From Pyrinomonadaceae bacterium (lineage in GTDB: Bacteria; Acidobacteriota; Blastocatellia; Pyrinomonadales; Pyrinomonadaceae), in the NCBI GenBank assembly GCA_025923035.1, contig JAICGQ010000002.1, positions 1 through 48,974 of the forward strand: DNA of 48,974 nucleotides, given 5' to 3'. This document shows positions 33,792 through 43,700 of this stretch, piece after piece (positions within the stretch are counted from its first letter, which is position 1; every line of letters starts with the position of its first letter). The notes below the pieces were generated by a model. The model had not been told where the DNA came from. It did no database searches and saw only the letters and a program-made list of their open reading frames with translations. A program made the position numbers and the translations under genes.

Positions 33792-36569
33792 CTATTCAGT
33801 TGTAGACGTTGCCGGATTCGAATCAGCCCACGAGCCGACTTGGTAGGTTGGAGCCGGTGACGGGCCGGATGGTCCATCGCTCAGATCTGTTTGACGGGCG
33901 ATGTATGGGCGCTTGAAGAACTTTGCAAGTTCATCAATCAATATGCATAAAGTCACCACCACCGCCACGTAACCGATACTCCAGAAGCTCAGTTGAACCG
34001 CAAAGCCAAGCGCTGCGGCGAAACCGGCTAACCTCATGCTCGCTTTAGCGAACGCCTCCGCTTGAAAAGAAGTTACCGTGGGCGAACTCGTGATTTCAGG
34101 AAAAACAGGTTCATCGATCCGTGAGAGGCTCGGCGGAGACGGCGGAAACTCTTCCCGTCCACTAAGCCACACCTCCAATTGTTTGTGCAGTGAACCGATC
34201 GCACGTCGCCCCTGGAACATCGAGCTTTGACCGACAGCTACAAAATGAATGACGTTGTTTGCGACATGCGAATTCTGCCGCCACGTGACGTACAGATTCT
34301 TCTCCGCCAGCCATTCAGGATCGGCGTCAGCAGCGCACACTTCGGTAACCTGGCTGCGCTCGAGAGCGAACTCAATCCGCTCTCCAAAGTAGTAGAGCTT
34401 CTCACGCGTCACCCACACCAGACCGATATCCCAGAACTTATATCCTTCGAACGTTCGCGACTCGCCTGCAGGCGCCAGACCCACGAGCGTCCCATATTTC
34501 GCGATCTCGGTCAGTCCGCGCGCTTCGAAACGTGCTCGTAGTTGACTAGCAAGACCGCGCTGGCCCCAGTAGATCCATTTGTTGCGGACAAGTTGACCGA
34601 CTGCGAGCGAAAGAACCAGCCCGGCGACGGCTGTGACTGAGATCCAAAACGGTGACTCAACGCGGTCTAACATCCAGGCAAACGGAATTGGTGTAACGAC
34701 TAAAGTCGCACAGACCGTCAGCCCAAAGCGCCCACGATACTTTGCCTTCAAATCACTCGGGAAAATCGGCCTTTCAGTTTCGAGTGTTTCAACTGAGGGG
34801 TAACTGCTTTCGGCTACTGTCGCCGTGTCTGAGACGAGCGATTGAAATCGCTCAGACGAGATGCGATGTGTGTTGGCGATGTCTGCAAGGCGGCGCATCG
34901 AATTCGGGTGCGTTTCAATCGACTTACCCCAGCCGCCGGAATGTAGTGGCATCAGATTTAGCCGCGAGAGTTTTGCAAACCCGGAAATGAACGCCTCCGG
35001 ATCGCCTGTCAAACTGATCCCTATTGCATCTGCTTTCCGCTCGTTTTTACGTGAGATGAAGAATATGACGAGTGATCCGATCGCCAGCGTCGCGGAGAAC
35101 ATCACGGGGATCGAGTGTTGAGCGTCGATCACTTTCTGCAGGGTCATAACCACGACATTCGTAACGATCATCACCACGAGCATCACAGTGTTGGATGTGT
35201 GCGGGTGTTTCTCCTTAAGGTGTCCTATCTCATGAGCGATGATCGCATCCACTTCGCGTCTGCTAAGGTTCTTGATCAGCGAGTTGGAGATCATTACCGT
35301 GTCGTCGCTTCTGGCGAATGCGTTTGAAAGCTGGGCCCGATCCTCAGGCAGAACATAGATCTGCTTCAGCAGGACGCCGGCCTGTCGCGCTAGTTCGAAA
35401 ATGCGGTCTCGCAGTTCCCCGGAAGTCAGTGCATGAACCTTTGACCCCCACACCTTCGTTAAGCTGTTGTTCAGTAGAAGCCAGACGACAAAGCCAATCA
35501 CGCCGAACAGTGCCGCCTGCCGCAGGCTGCGACTGAGTGAGTTGATAATGAGGACCAGGAGAATGAGAGGCATCAGCGAGAACACATTCAACCAGATGAT
35601 TCGCTGAACAACCTTTCGCGGAGACCATTCCACCGCCTGCACGAATCGATAGATTCTCGCGGAAGCAAAGTGACAGAGAAACATAACCGCAATTAGCGGC
35701 GCAAAGTAGCTAACGATGATGACAGACTGACTGACGCGCACACCATAGGGTCGGAATGCGTACGAGATCACTTCGTACAAGCCTGAAAAAGCACCGACGG
35801 GTAACCAGATCAGCCAGAGCGCGAAGAGCAGCCTGTGCAGGAAAAGCAGATGAGTGCCCCATAGTTGTTCTGGACGCTCCGCGAACTTCGGCGCCGATAG
35901 ACTCCGGCCGATGATCCACAGAGGCGGCAGCAAGAGAAACAGAAACAGCGGTGTTGCTCTAATTAGAATGTCTAAGGCGCTGTAGCCTTTCGCAAGGTCA
36001 AAGCCAACTACGTGGGGCTGACGAACGTCGATTTCGAGCTTGTGAAAGTTCAGAAAAATGCGTCCGTCAATCGATCGTTCTTCTGTGCCGGCTATCTTAA
36101 CTTTGTAATTGTTTTCAAACATCACCCAGATCTTTAACCGTTCGATCTCTTGCGCCCTTAACGTTTCGAGTAAGGGTTCGAGGTCGACCTGGCACCATGA
36201 TTTCAATCCCTTGCCAGTGAAGGCGTTTGGCCCCTCACCGGAGATCGTGGTCCAGTAATCTTGAGTACCAAATTCGTCGAGTTCTTCCTTTTCGGCGCGC
36301 GACTGCGTTGGCGCCTCGAAGTAGACCGGGAAGCGAAAAGCTTGCTTCAGACTGCGCTCGAGCTGCGTTCTGTCTTTGACACGGAGTGGCACTCCGAGAG
36401 TGAAGCGAGCGCGCTCCAGCGGATCGAAGTCAATACTCAGCCACGCGTCATTAAGTGATGCTTGCGGATCCGGAAGTCCGTCGTCCTGAGCCCGCAACGG
36501 CAACGGTGTAGCGAGAAGTATCGTTAGAAATGCAAGGCAAATCAGGGGGAAAGGGCGGTGAGTTTTCAT
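33792..36569 (-). CDS. Large membrane M48-family zinc metallopeptidase
   Basis: A 925-residue protein. A signal peptide (to about residue 27) and a periplasmic N-terminal domain (about 30-205) are followed by five membrane helices between about 205 and 375. The M48 catalytic domain comes next: H446-E447-I-G-H450 (IAHEIGHLKEKH) with the third-ligand motif E510RKAD514. More helices follow near 460-505 and 640-680, then a cytoplasmic PH-like or beta-rich region (about 700-840, VWVTREKLYYFGERIEFALE), and two helices near 865-900 before a disordered tail. The peptidase core resembles HtpX/Ste24-type quality-control proteases; the N-terminal and C-terminal additions are unusual. Single gene. Confidence 0.85.
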   Translation of the reverse strand: MKTHRPFPLICLAFLTILLATPLPLRAQDDGLPDPQASLNDAWLSIDFDPLERARFTLGVPLRVKDRTQLERSLKQAFRFPVYFEAPTQSRAEKEELDEFGTQDYWTTISGEGPNAFTGKGLKSWCQVDLEPLLETLRAQEIERLKIWVMFENNYKVKIAGTEERSIDGRIFLNFHKLEIDVRQPHVVGFDLAKGYSALDILIRATPLFLFLLLPPLWIIGRSLSAPKFAERPEQLWGTHLLFLHRLLFALWLIWLPVGAFSGLYEVISYAFRPYGVRVSQSVIIVSYFAPLIAVMFLCHFASARIYRFVQAVEWSPRKVVQRIIWLNVFSLMPLILLVLIINSLSRSLRQAALFGVIGFVVWLLLNNSLTKVWGSKVHALTSGELRDRIFELARQAGVLLKQIYVLPEDRAQLSNAFARSDDTVMISNSLIKNLSRREVDAIIAHEIGHLKEKHPHTSNTVMLVVMIVTNVVVMTLQKVIDAQHSIPVMFSATLAIGSLVIFFISRKNERKADAIGISLTGDPEAFISGFAKLSRLNLMPLHSGGWGKSIETHPNSMRRLADIANTHRISSERFQSLVSDTATVAESSYPSVETLETERPIFPSDLKAKYRGRFGLTVCATLVVTPIPFAWMLDRVESPFWISVTAVAGLVLSLAVGQLVRNKWIYWGQRGLASQLRARFEARGLTEIAKYGTLVGLAPAGESRTFEGYKFWDIGLVWVTREKLYYFGERIEFALERSQVTEVCAADADPEWLAEKNLYVTWRQNSHVANNVIHFVAVGQSSMFQGRRAIGSLHKQLEVWLSGREEFPPSPPSLSRIDEPVFPEITSSPTVTSFQAEAFAKASMRLAGFAAALGFAVQLSFWSIGYVAVVVTLCILIDELAKFFKRPYIARQTDLSDGPSGPSPAPTYQVGSWADSNPATSTTE

Positions 36570-36987
36570 AGGCTCATTGGTTCATGGCACGATGGTGGGT
36601 GATTCATAAGCGGCGAATGCGCATTGCGGTATGGACAAAATGCTCGCCAGTTTTGTGGTGGATTTCGTGAGGTAACGGGACGTGGCTCAAACCCTCACCG
36701 GGCTAAGAGCCTAACTGACTTATAGACGGTGCTTCCCGAAATATCAAGGTTTTTGGTGAAAATAATCGGTTGCTTCAGGGCCGAACCCCCTGCGGCAAAT
36801 GTGTACACTCCAGATCTTTTAAGCTACTTTTTTGTGTTCACCTTGATTCGCTCAATGTATGAGTGTATAGGACGACTTACCCCCCGAACCAAACAAACTA
36901 ACTGGGCGGGCCGGTTCTCTTCCCTTAGCCTCTACGCCAAGTGTAGTCAGCTAACGTCTTGTTCCAACGAGGGAAAGGAATTGGTCC
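36570..36987. other. 418-nt gap with long leader of the PEP-CTERM gene
   Basis: No gene seen. It holds the upstream region of the M48 gene (minus) and, from about 36840, the presumed promoter and about 110-nt untranslated leader of the PEP-CTERM gene. An 8-bp palindrome GTGTACAC lies at 36802-36809 and could be an operator. No recognised riboswitch or sigma-54 site was found. Confidence 0.4.
36843..36871 (+). promoter_or_regulatory. Possible sigma-70 promoter of the PEP-CTERM gene
   Basis: TTGATT (36843-36848), a 17-nt spacer, then TATAGG (36866-36871). Moderate matches to both hexamers with correct spacing, 116 nt before the ATG. Confidence 0.4.
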
Positions 36988-37764
36988 ATGAGAGTTAAAG
37001 CGCTCAGACTTTTTGTTCAACTGCTGCTGTTCGGATTGCTGCTCGGCGCCTCATCAACTGCTTATGCAGACACCGTGGTGATCACCTCGTTCAGTTTCGG
37101 ACTTCAGGTCACACCCACCGCGGGGACTGTGGCATTCACGCCGACCGCAGCAAGCACGCGTGCCGTCGCGACGAACAGTATCGGTGGAAACCAGGACATA
37201 ACCTCGAACACGTTGCCCGTCGCTCAAGCAGCGGCAATGGTGACCTTTGCCAACTCGTCTGGAATGGCAAATGCCGCCAACCAAACCGCCACGGCCAACA
37301 GCTTCGTCAGCGTTGGAGGTTGCACTTGTACCGCGTCCGCGTTCGTACTAGCTTCCTTCAACTCCACGTTTGTGATCCAGGGCGGCGACGGCAACGTTGA
37401 CGTCACCATTTCGCCTATGCCCTTTGCAATGGGGCAGGTAACCACGGACCAGTTTGGCCAATTCGCACACGCGTCGATCTCCTGGAGCGTCAGGCTAAAC
37501 GGCGTAGTGATATTTTCTACCGACGAAATGTTGAGAGAAGTCAGCGGCCCTAACCAAACGGGAGGGTTTTCACTAACGCCAGGTTTACTGTCGAGGGTAG
37601 TTACGCTGCAATACGGCGTCCCGAACACGATCAGTGTCAACATCAGCGCCGTTGCAGCGGGAGCGAGTGCTGTTCCAGAACCGGCAACCGTCGTATTACT
37701 GATCTCGGGCCTCGGGTTCATGACCGGTGTCTTAAAGAAAAGACGAAACACGACTGACACTTAG
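36988..37764 (+). CDS. PEP-CTERM sorted exported protein
   Basis: A 258-residue protein. The signal peptide runs to about residue 27 (STAYAD). The mature part is Ala/Thr/Ser/Asn-rich and beta-rich with no enzymatic motif. The C-terminus is a textbook PEP-CTERM signal: VPEP at about residue 229, a hydrophobic helix (ATVVLLISGLGFMTGVL) and a basic KKRR end. Such proteins are processed by exosortase and anchored or secreted with extracellular polysaccharide; no exosortase lies in this window. Ribosome site GAAAGGA upstream. It converges on the propeller gene with 17 nt between. Confidence 0.9.
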   Translation: MRVKALRLFVQLLLFGLLLGASSTAYADTVVITSFSFGLQVTPTAGTVAFTPTAASTRAVATNSIGGNQDITSNTLPVAQAAAMVTFANSSGMANAANQTATANSFVSVGGCTCTASAFVLASFNSTFVIQGGDGNVDVTISPMPFAMGQVTTDQFGQFAHASISWSVRLNGVVIFSTDEMLREVSGPNQTGGFSLTPGLLSRVVTLQYGVPNTISVNISAVAAGASAVPEPATVVLLISGLGFMTGVLKKRRNTTDT

Positions 37765-37781
37765 CCGTGTCGCCCGGCGTG

Positions 37782-38663
37782 CTATCGACGCGCAAAAACG
37801 TTAGGTCCAATCTGGCCCAGCAACTCGTCTTTCCCGGAAGCGCGGATCACGCGCACGCGCTGACCGGTGTTAGTCGTGTCGTTACTTTCGAGCAGAAATA
37901 AAGAATCGCCGAACGTCGCCACTGCCGTTGCACGCCAACCACCAACGCTTCGGTTGACGATGTGCTGCGACCCATCTCGATCGATGCGAACCACCTGACC
38001 GAGATCGGGAAGCGCCGTAAAGATGCGTTTACGATCGTCGATCGCAATACTCCAAATCCGCGGCGCTCCAGTCGGGTTCCAGATCTTCGGCTCGATCAGC
38101 TTGCCATCGACTACGGCTACTAATCGCACAATCCCGTCCGTCCCGACGCGTCGCAGGCGGCCGCCGTCCGAGAGGTAAAGGGTTTCATCTGCCGACCAGT
38201 GATAGGCGATCACCTGCTGCAATGGTGGTTCGCCTTTCGCGACCTCTCCGGAACCTCGGAACGGCCTCACCTTTCCGTCAGAGGTCCGGTCCAGTATCTG
38301 CGCTCCCTTTTGAAAGATGATCTCGCCGTGCTTGCCGATGGCAAAGACTGGAGCGTTTACCTGCGACTCTTCGGCCACCTTGACAGGCTTGGAGGCGTCG
38401 AGAAAGACACGAAACAAAGCGCCGCCGATCTCCTGAAAGGATTCTGAGTAGAGCTGGCCGTCCAGGCCGCGAATGGTCCAATGCACATGCAGGTTCCTCG
38501 CCAACGGCTGCGGCTGCTTGCCCTTTTCCAGGCGCCAGACGGCGTTGTTCATCGGGTCACCGAAGACGACTGTGTTGATATCAAGGGCGATGAGTCCTCC
38601 CCCTGGATGTGCCGACACCGCCACAGGAAGAAAAAGAAGAAACAGCGCGCGGATAATCTTCAT
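37782..38663 (-). CDS. Secreted beta-propeller (NHL/SMP-30-like) protein
   Basis: A 293-residue protein with a signal peptide (to about residue 18, AVSAHPGG). Repeating short beta blades are visible: LYSESFQEIGGALFRVFLD, FAIGKHGEIIFQKGAQILD, TLYLSDGGRLRRVGTDG, IDDRKRIFTALPDLGQVVRI and TFGDSLFLLESNDT. This pattern fits an NHL or SMP-30/gluconolactonase-like propeller, but metal-binding residues of lactonases are not clear, so a binding role is as likely as an enzymatic one. Confidence 0.75.
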   Translation of the reverse strand: MKIIRALFLLFLPVAVSAHPGGGLIALDINTVVFGDPMNNAVWRLEKGKQPQPLARNLHVHWTIRGLDGQLYSESFQEIGGALFRVFLDASKPVKVAEESQVNAPVFAIGKHGEIIFQKGAQILDRTSDGKVRPFRGSGEVAKGEPPLQQVIAYHWSADETLYLSDGGRLRRVGTDGIVRLVAVVDGKLIEPKIWNPTGAPRIWSIAIDDRKRIFTALPDLGQVVRIDRDGSQHIVNRSVGGWRATAVATFGDSLFLLESNDTTNTGQRVRVIRASGKDELLGQIGPNVFARR

Positions 38664-38800
38664 TTGTTTCAGTCAGCCTCCGAATCTCACTGGTTTCGGC
38701 AATGCGTAAGACGTTCATCGGCGTGAAAAAATTCCCGCTTGAAGGCCCCCGCTGAGTGCGAGGCCGTCAACATCTGTCCGCCACGCGGGTTCTTACTTGA

Positions 38801-38950
38801 ACTAAAGTTCGCGCGGTGGGTGCTGCCGTCGTTTAGCTGCACGACAAGTTGGCGGCAGGTACCCGCCCAACCGGCATCAGTCTTCCAAACGTAGACGTAC
38901 TGGTCGGTCGACGGGTCGTAAGTAAGCCTGCTACCGCCCGCAGTAACTCA
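38801..38950 (-). pseudogene. Remnant of a PxKF-domain protein C-terminus
   Basis: On the minus strand one frame reads VTAGGSRLTYDPSTDQYVYV followed by WKTDAGWAGTCRQLVVQLND and GSTHRANF. This is recognisably the C-terminal PxKF module common in secreted acidobacterial proteins. An in-frame TGA (38948-38950) stands directly in front of it and no upstream body of the protein is present. The normal end of the domain (ANFKF-like) is replaced by unrelated codons, so this is a decayed fragment rather than a gene. Confidence 0.6.
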
Positions 38951-39095
38951 CGCACGAGCAGGCGACAGCGATATTAACCGAGCAGCATAAGACCACCGCG
39001 CGAATAATGAATGAGGCGATTTGTTTTTATTGGTTTGGTGCAACACGATAGTCTGACGGAACCTTCATGGTATTCGACACTGCGCGCGGCACGAA

Positions 39096-39134
39096 ATCGG
39101 CGGTCCCCCCAAGCACCCCAGGACGACCGCCGAT
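39096..39134. repeat. 10-bp perfect inverted repeat, 19-nt loop
   Basis: ATCGGCGGTC (39096-39105) and GACCGCCGAT (39125-39134). GC-rich stem with a C-rich loop, no T-run on either strand. It sits between the PxKF remnant and the amidohydrolase gene. Confidence 0.55.
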
Positions 39135-39258
39135 CGGATTGTAGCGCGCCCCTTGAACTGGGCCCGAGTGTAAGCAATTTGCCGATGAGTGCTGGTGCTT
39201 TTGACAGGTGAAACCTACGAAGTGTCTTAGCCGTGTAACCAACCGGAGGTCGGGACTG

Positions 39259-40692
39259 ATGAAACTCTTCGTCAACGAAAAAGCGCTTTTAATGCTCGTA
39301 GTGGTTGTCGCTGCACTCCCAAACGTCTCCGCTCCGAATGCGGCCCCGGCGGCGAATGTGGTTGCGATTCGCAATGTCACCGTCCTTCCGGGTAACGGTG
39401 CGCCGCCCGTTACTGACGCCACAGTAATCGTTCGAGACGACCGGATCGCCGCTATTGGACCAGCGGCGGAGACTGCGATTCCCGCCGGTGCTCGTGTAAT
39501 CGATGGTCGAGATAAGTTCCTCGTGCCAGGCTTTATCGAGATGCATGCACATTTATCAAAAGCGCGCGCCTCTGCTCTCGGGTTGTTTATAGCGAATGGC
39601 GTGACGACTGTTCGAGATATGGGAGGGGATCATGAGGAGTTGTTGCGTTGGCGCCAGGAGATACGAGCAGGAAATCGAGTCGGACCACGAATGCTGATTG
39701 CTGGTCCGTACCTGGAGGCGGCTCGCAACATCGAACGCATGCGACGAGATCCACCGGAAAAGCGGATCGAGCCGTTCGAACGAACGCGGATTGCCGTCGG
39801 GTCTCCGGCAGAAGCTCGAAGAATCGTCGCGGAACTCGCATCGCGAGAGCTCGACTTCCTCAAGATTCGAACCGTGCAAGACCGCCCAACCTACCTCGCG
39901 TTAAATGAAGCCGCTAACGCGCACGGGATACCGCTCGTGGGCCATGTCAGCGGAATTCCGCCTGAAGTTGTGCTCGAAGCTGGTCAGGATGGGATCGAAC
40001 ATTCTTTCTATCCATCGCTCGATGGTAAGACGCGCGAAGAGCGACTGGCTGTGTGGCGCAAGTTTGCGGATCGACGTGTCGCGATTGTACCGACGCTCGT
40101 CGCGCTCTTTGAAGCTACGTTTCCGGCTACGGATCGCTTGCGCGCGATTGCCGGCGATGATGAAGGGAAGATCGAGCCGCGTCGAGCGTATGTGTCGAAA
40201 TACCTTGTGCTTGACTGGCGTGAACAAGTCGAGGAGGCGACGGATCAGCGGCGACAGACCTTGCGGAAAATATGGGATGATGTGATTCGTCGCGATCTTC
40301 GCGAAATGCACGAAGCGGGAATTGATGTGCTCGCAGGATCAGACGTCAGCGTGCTAAACATTTACCCAGGTTTTTCGATCCACGACGAGTTGGCGTTGTT
40401 TGTCAGTGAACTGGGAATGACACCTGCCGAAGCGCTCGAGCGGGCGACGCTCCGCTCGGCCAGGTTTTTGCGAATTGCAGATTCGGTCGGAAGTATCGAA
40501 CGCGGAAAGATCGCCGATCTGGTCCTGCTCGATGCTGACCCTCTTCAAGACATTCGAAATACCAAACGCATTGCCGCAGTCGTGCTCCGCGGCACAGTCT
40601 ACGACGCTCAAGCCATCACCAAACTCCTGGACTCCGTCCGCACCGCACCCGATCGTCGAGCGGACGACTGGGGGAGAAAAGCATCAAAATAG
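39259..40692 (+). CDS. Secreted amidohydrolase-superfamily protein
   Basis: About 477 residues from ATG 39259 (GGAGG site at 39245-39249); an upstream in-frame start at 39208 would spoil the signal peptide. Signal sequence to about residue 28. Metal-dependent TIM-barrel hydrolase: a beta-sandwich start (VVAIRNVTVLPGNGAPPVTD), metal ligands His96 and His98 (EMHAHL), later His residues in VGHVSG and IEHSFYP, and the catalytic Asp in LAGSDVSVLN. It ends with the typical SVGSIERGKIADLVLLDADP. It resembles imidazolonepropionase-like/Xaa-Pro dipeptidase amidohydrolases. Substrate unknown. The alpha-2-macroglobulin gene follows at 71 nt. Confidence 0.9.
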   Translation: MKLFVNEKALLMLVVVVAALPNVSAPNAAPAANVVAIRNVTVLPGNGAPPVTDATVIVRDDRIAAIGPAAETAIPAGARVIDGRDKFLVPGFIEMHAHLSKARASALGLFIANGVTTVRDMGGDHEELLRWRQEIRAGNRVGPRMLIAGPYLEAARNIERMRRDPPEKRIEPFERTRIAVGSPAEARRIVAELASRELDFLKIRTVQDRPTYLALNEAANAHGIPLVGHVSGIPPEVVLEAGQDGIEHSFYPSLDGKTREERLAVWRKFADRRVAIVPTLVALFEATFPATDRLRAIAGDDEGKIEPRRAYVSKYLVLDWREQVEEATDQRRQTLRKIWDDVIRRDLREMHEAGIDVLAGSDVSVLNIYPGFSIHDELALFVSELGMTPAEALERATLRSARFLRIADSVGSIERGKIADLVLLDADPLQDIRNTKRIAAVVLRGTVYDAQAITKLLDSVRTAPDRRADDWGRKASK

Positions 40693-40763
40693 GAACTAAC
40701 CGCGGGTCGATGCGTCTAATCAGATGGCCGAGCATAAAACACACCTGGTCTCGAGGAGAGCAA

Positions 40764-43700
40764 ATGGCGCCGCTCAGAACGCTGATCTCGTCAGTCTTGA
40801 TATTTTCGTTCCTCCCCACCGTATTTCATGGACCACTGCGACAGGTTGTTAGAGCGGAGCAGGACACTGCCGGTCAGGAGCGCGGTTTGGAGTTTCGGCT
40901 CAGCGGGGGTGTCGGTCAGCCGGAGGTCGCCAAACCTCCGACGCAGTTGGCTCCTGCGAGTGAGCTGTCGGAGAGCGAGACTGAGAACATACTGAGCCGT
41001 CTCCCGGCGATGACGGTCGATGCGAACGCTAATCAGGAGTTTGCCCTTCGTCAGGGTTCGCTGCCACCGCCGCGCACCGGCAACACCGTCGAGGTTTCGT
41101 TTCCCGCTTCGAGCACTGCTGCGAGTGAGACAGTAACTGCTGGTCCACTCGAAGTGGTCCGTTATTCACCGGAAGGCAGTGTTCCACTTGCGCCAGAGCT
41201 GAGCATCACGTTCTCCCAACCGATGGTCGCGGTAACTTCACAGGACGAAGCCGCGACCAGCGTGCCTGTAAAACTCAATCCTCAACCGGCCGGCAGATGG
41301 CGTTGGTTAGGAACGAAGACGCTCATCTTTCAACCTGATGACCGCTTTCCAATGGCCACCACCTACGCGGTGACTGTTCCCGCCGGAACTCGCGCCGCAA
41401 ACGGCAGCGCGCTCGCAACCGAAAAAGCCTGGAGCTTCACCACGCCGCCGCTGAACGTCAAGGCTTCATATCCAAACTCCGGCACACATGCGCGCGACGC
41501 TCTGATGTTTCTCGAATTCGATCAGCAGATAGATCCGGCGGCTATCCTGGGTGCGATCAGGGTCAGCAGCGGCAACCGCGTGCTCAAAACGCGTCTCGCA
41601 ACCAGCGATGAAGTAAAGCAAACGATCTCGCGCGACCCAAACAACACGTCGGTGTTGAGTCAGGCGATGAAAGACAGGTGGTTAGCGTTCCGCGCGATCG
41701 ATCCAAAGAGTGGTCGAACGGATCTCGCTTTACCGCCCGCTTCTCAAATTAAGGTTTCGTTACCAGCGGGCGCGCCATCAGCCGAAGGACGGAACCTTTC
41801 GCAAAAGCCGCATGAGTTCTCGTTTCGTACTTATGGTCCATTGAGAGTGACCGAGCACGGTTGTGACGGCGGCAGTGGCTGCAATGTCTACGACTCGTTC
41901 GACGTCGAGTTTAGCAATGCGCTGGCTGACGACTTCGACGCGTCGAAGATCAAAGTGGAACCAGCCATACCGGATCTCGAAACGTCTTTCTACGATTCGT
42001 ACCTGAACATCAGTGGTTACAAACAGGGAAATACAACTTACCGCGTCACGCTCGACAAATCGATCAAAGACCGTTTCGATCAACCGTTGGGCCGCGACGT
42101 CACGCTGACGTTCAAAGTTGGTCCAAGTCCGAAGAGATTCATCGGGCCTGACGACGATTTCGTTGTAATGGATCCAGCCGCGCCGACGCGTTGTTCCGTC
42201 TTCTCAGTCAACTACACAAAGCTTAACGCTCGCATTTACTCCGTCACGCCAGAAGACTGGCCCAAGTGGATGGCTTACCAGAAAGCCCGACAAGACGCGA
42301 AAAAGCCAACGCCACCCGGTCGCCAGGTCGTTTCTAAAACTATTACCGTCGCGAATTCTCCAAACGAAATTGTAGAGACAGTTATCGATCTAACTCCCGC
42401 TCTTACTAACGGGCGCGGTCATGTGATCCTGATCGTCGAGCCTACCGGCGGACCATCCGGTGAAGACGATGGGACCGCTAGTACTCACTCCTGGATTCAG
42501 GTCACCAACATCGGACTCAACGCATTCATCGACAACACCGACCTTGTCGGCTGGGCGACGTCGCTCAAGGACGGAACGCCATTGAGCAATGTCGATCTGA
42601 CTGTTTTGCCGGCAGACGTCTCCGCGAGGAGTGGACCAGATGGGCTGGCCCGGCTGCCTTTGCAGTCAACGAGCTCGACTGAGCAGGGCTTGCTGATCGC
42701 GCGACGAGATGGAGACGTAGCCATCCTGCCTGGGCAGATGGGCTACTCAAGAGTGGCAACCGGAGACTGGGTAAAAAAGACCGAGAAGGATTCGTTGCGT
42801 TGGTTTGTCTTCGACGATCGCAAGATGTATCAGCCGGGTGAAGAAGTACACGTCAAAGGCTGGATTCGGCAAATCAGTGGCGGCAAGACTGGCGACACCA
42901 GTTTATTCCCAAACGCCGGAATGCATGTGTCGTATGTCTTAACGGATTCGCGCAACAACCGCATCAGGGATGGCAACGTTCAACTCAACGCTCTTGGCGG
43001 GTTCGATTTCGCACTGAAGTTGCCGGACAAGATGAACCTTGGTCACACGAGGCTGCAATTAGTAACGTCGAGTGCGCTTCCCGGCGCTACTCACGCTCAT
43101 CACCTGGAAGTGCAGGAGTTTCGCCGGCCGGAGTTTGAAGTCAAGACGCAGACTGAAACTGAAGGACCGTTCATCGTTGGCGGCGGAGCTGACCTTTCAG
43201 TGAGCGCCACCTATTACGCGGGTGGTGGTTTAGCAAATGCTCCCGTCAAGTGGAGTGTGATGGCGATGCCTACTCAATTCACGCCGCCCAACCGCAACGA
43301 TTACGTCTTTGGCGAATGGGTGCCGTGGTGGCGTCATGGCACTTCGGGTAGACCAACTTGGCAAGATCGACTTAGTGTTACTGACGCAAGCGGAAAGGAC
43401 CACGTGCATCTGGATTTCGATCGCGTTAGCCCGGCGCGCGCATCCACTGTCACAGCGTCCGCTACGGTAACAGATGTAAACAGGCAATTGTGGAAGTCTG
43501 AGACAACGCTGCTGGTCCATCCCGCGAATCTCTACGTCGGATTGAAGAGCGACAACACGTTTGTCGAGCGCGGCCAGCCATTAAAAGTGCAGACGATCGT
43601 TGCCGACCTCGACGGTAATCTCGTTGAACGGCGAGACATAACGATGGTTGCCAGTCGGCTGACCTGGAAACAGGAAAAAGACGATTGGACCGAAGTTGAA

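Larger units (their letters stand above)
38664..39258. other. 595-nt gap without an intact gene
   Basis: It contains a PxKF-domain remnant (38801-38950, minus) and a 10-bp inverted repeat (39096-39134), listed separately. Other short frames here have no signal peptide, domain or ribosome site and are not called. The last 15 nt hold the GGAGG site of the amidohydrolase gene (39245-39249). Confidence 0.5.

Noticed and set aside
36570-36987. Cyclic-di-GMP riboswitch or sigma-54 promoter before the PEP-CTERM gene
   Set aside because: No GEMM-like conserved core and no TGGCAC-N5-TTGC pattern at the right place.
38974-39177. 67-codon minus-strand frame in the 38.7-39.3 kb gap
   Set aside because: No ribosome site, no domain; spans the inverted repeat.
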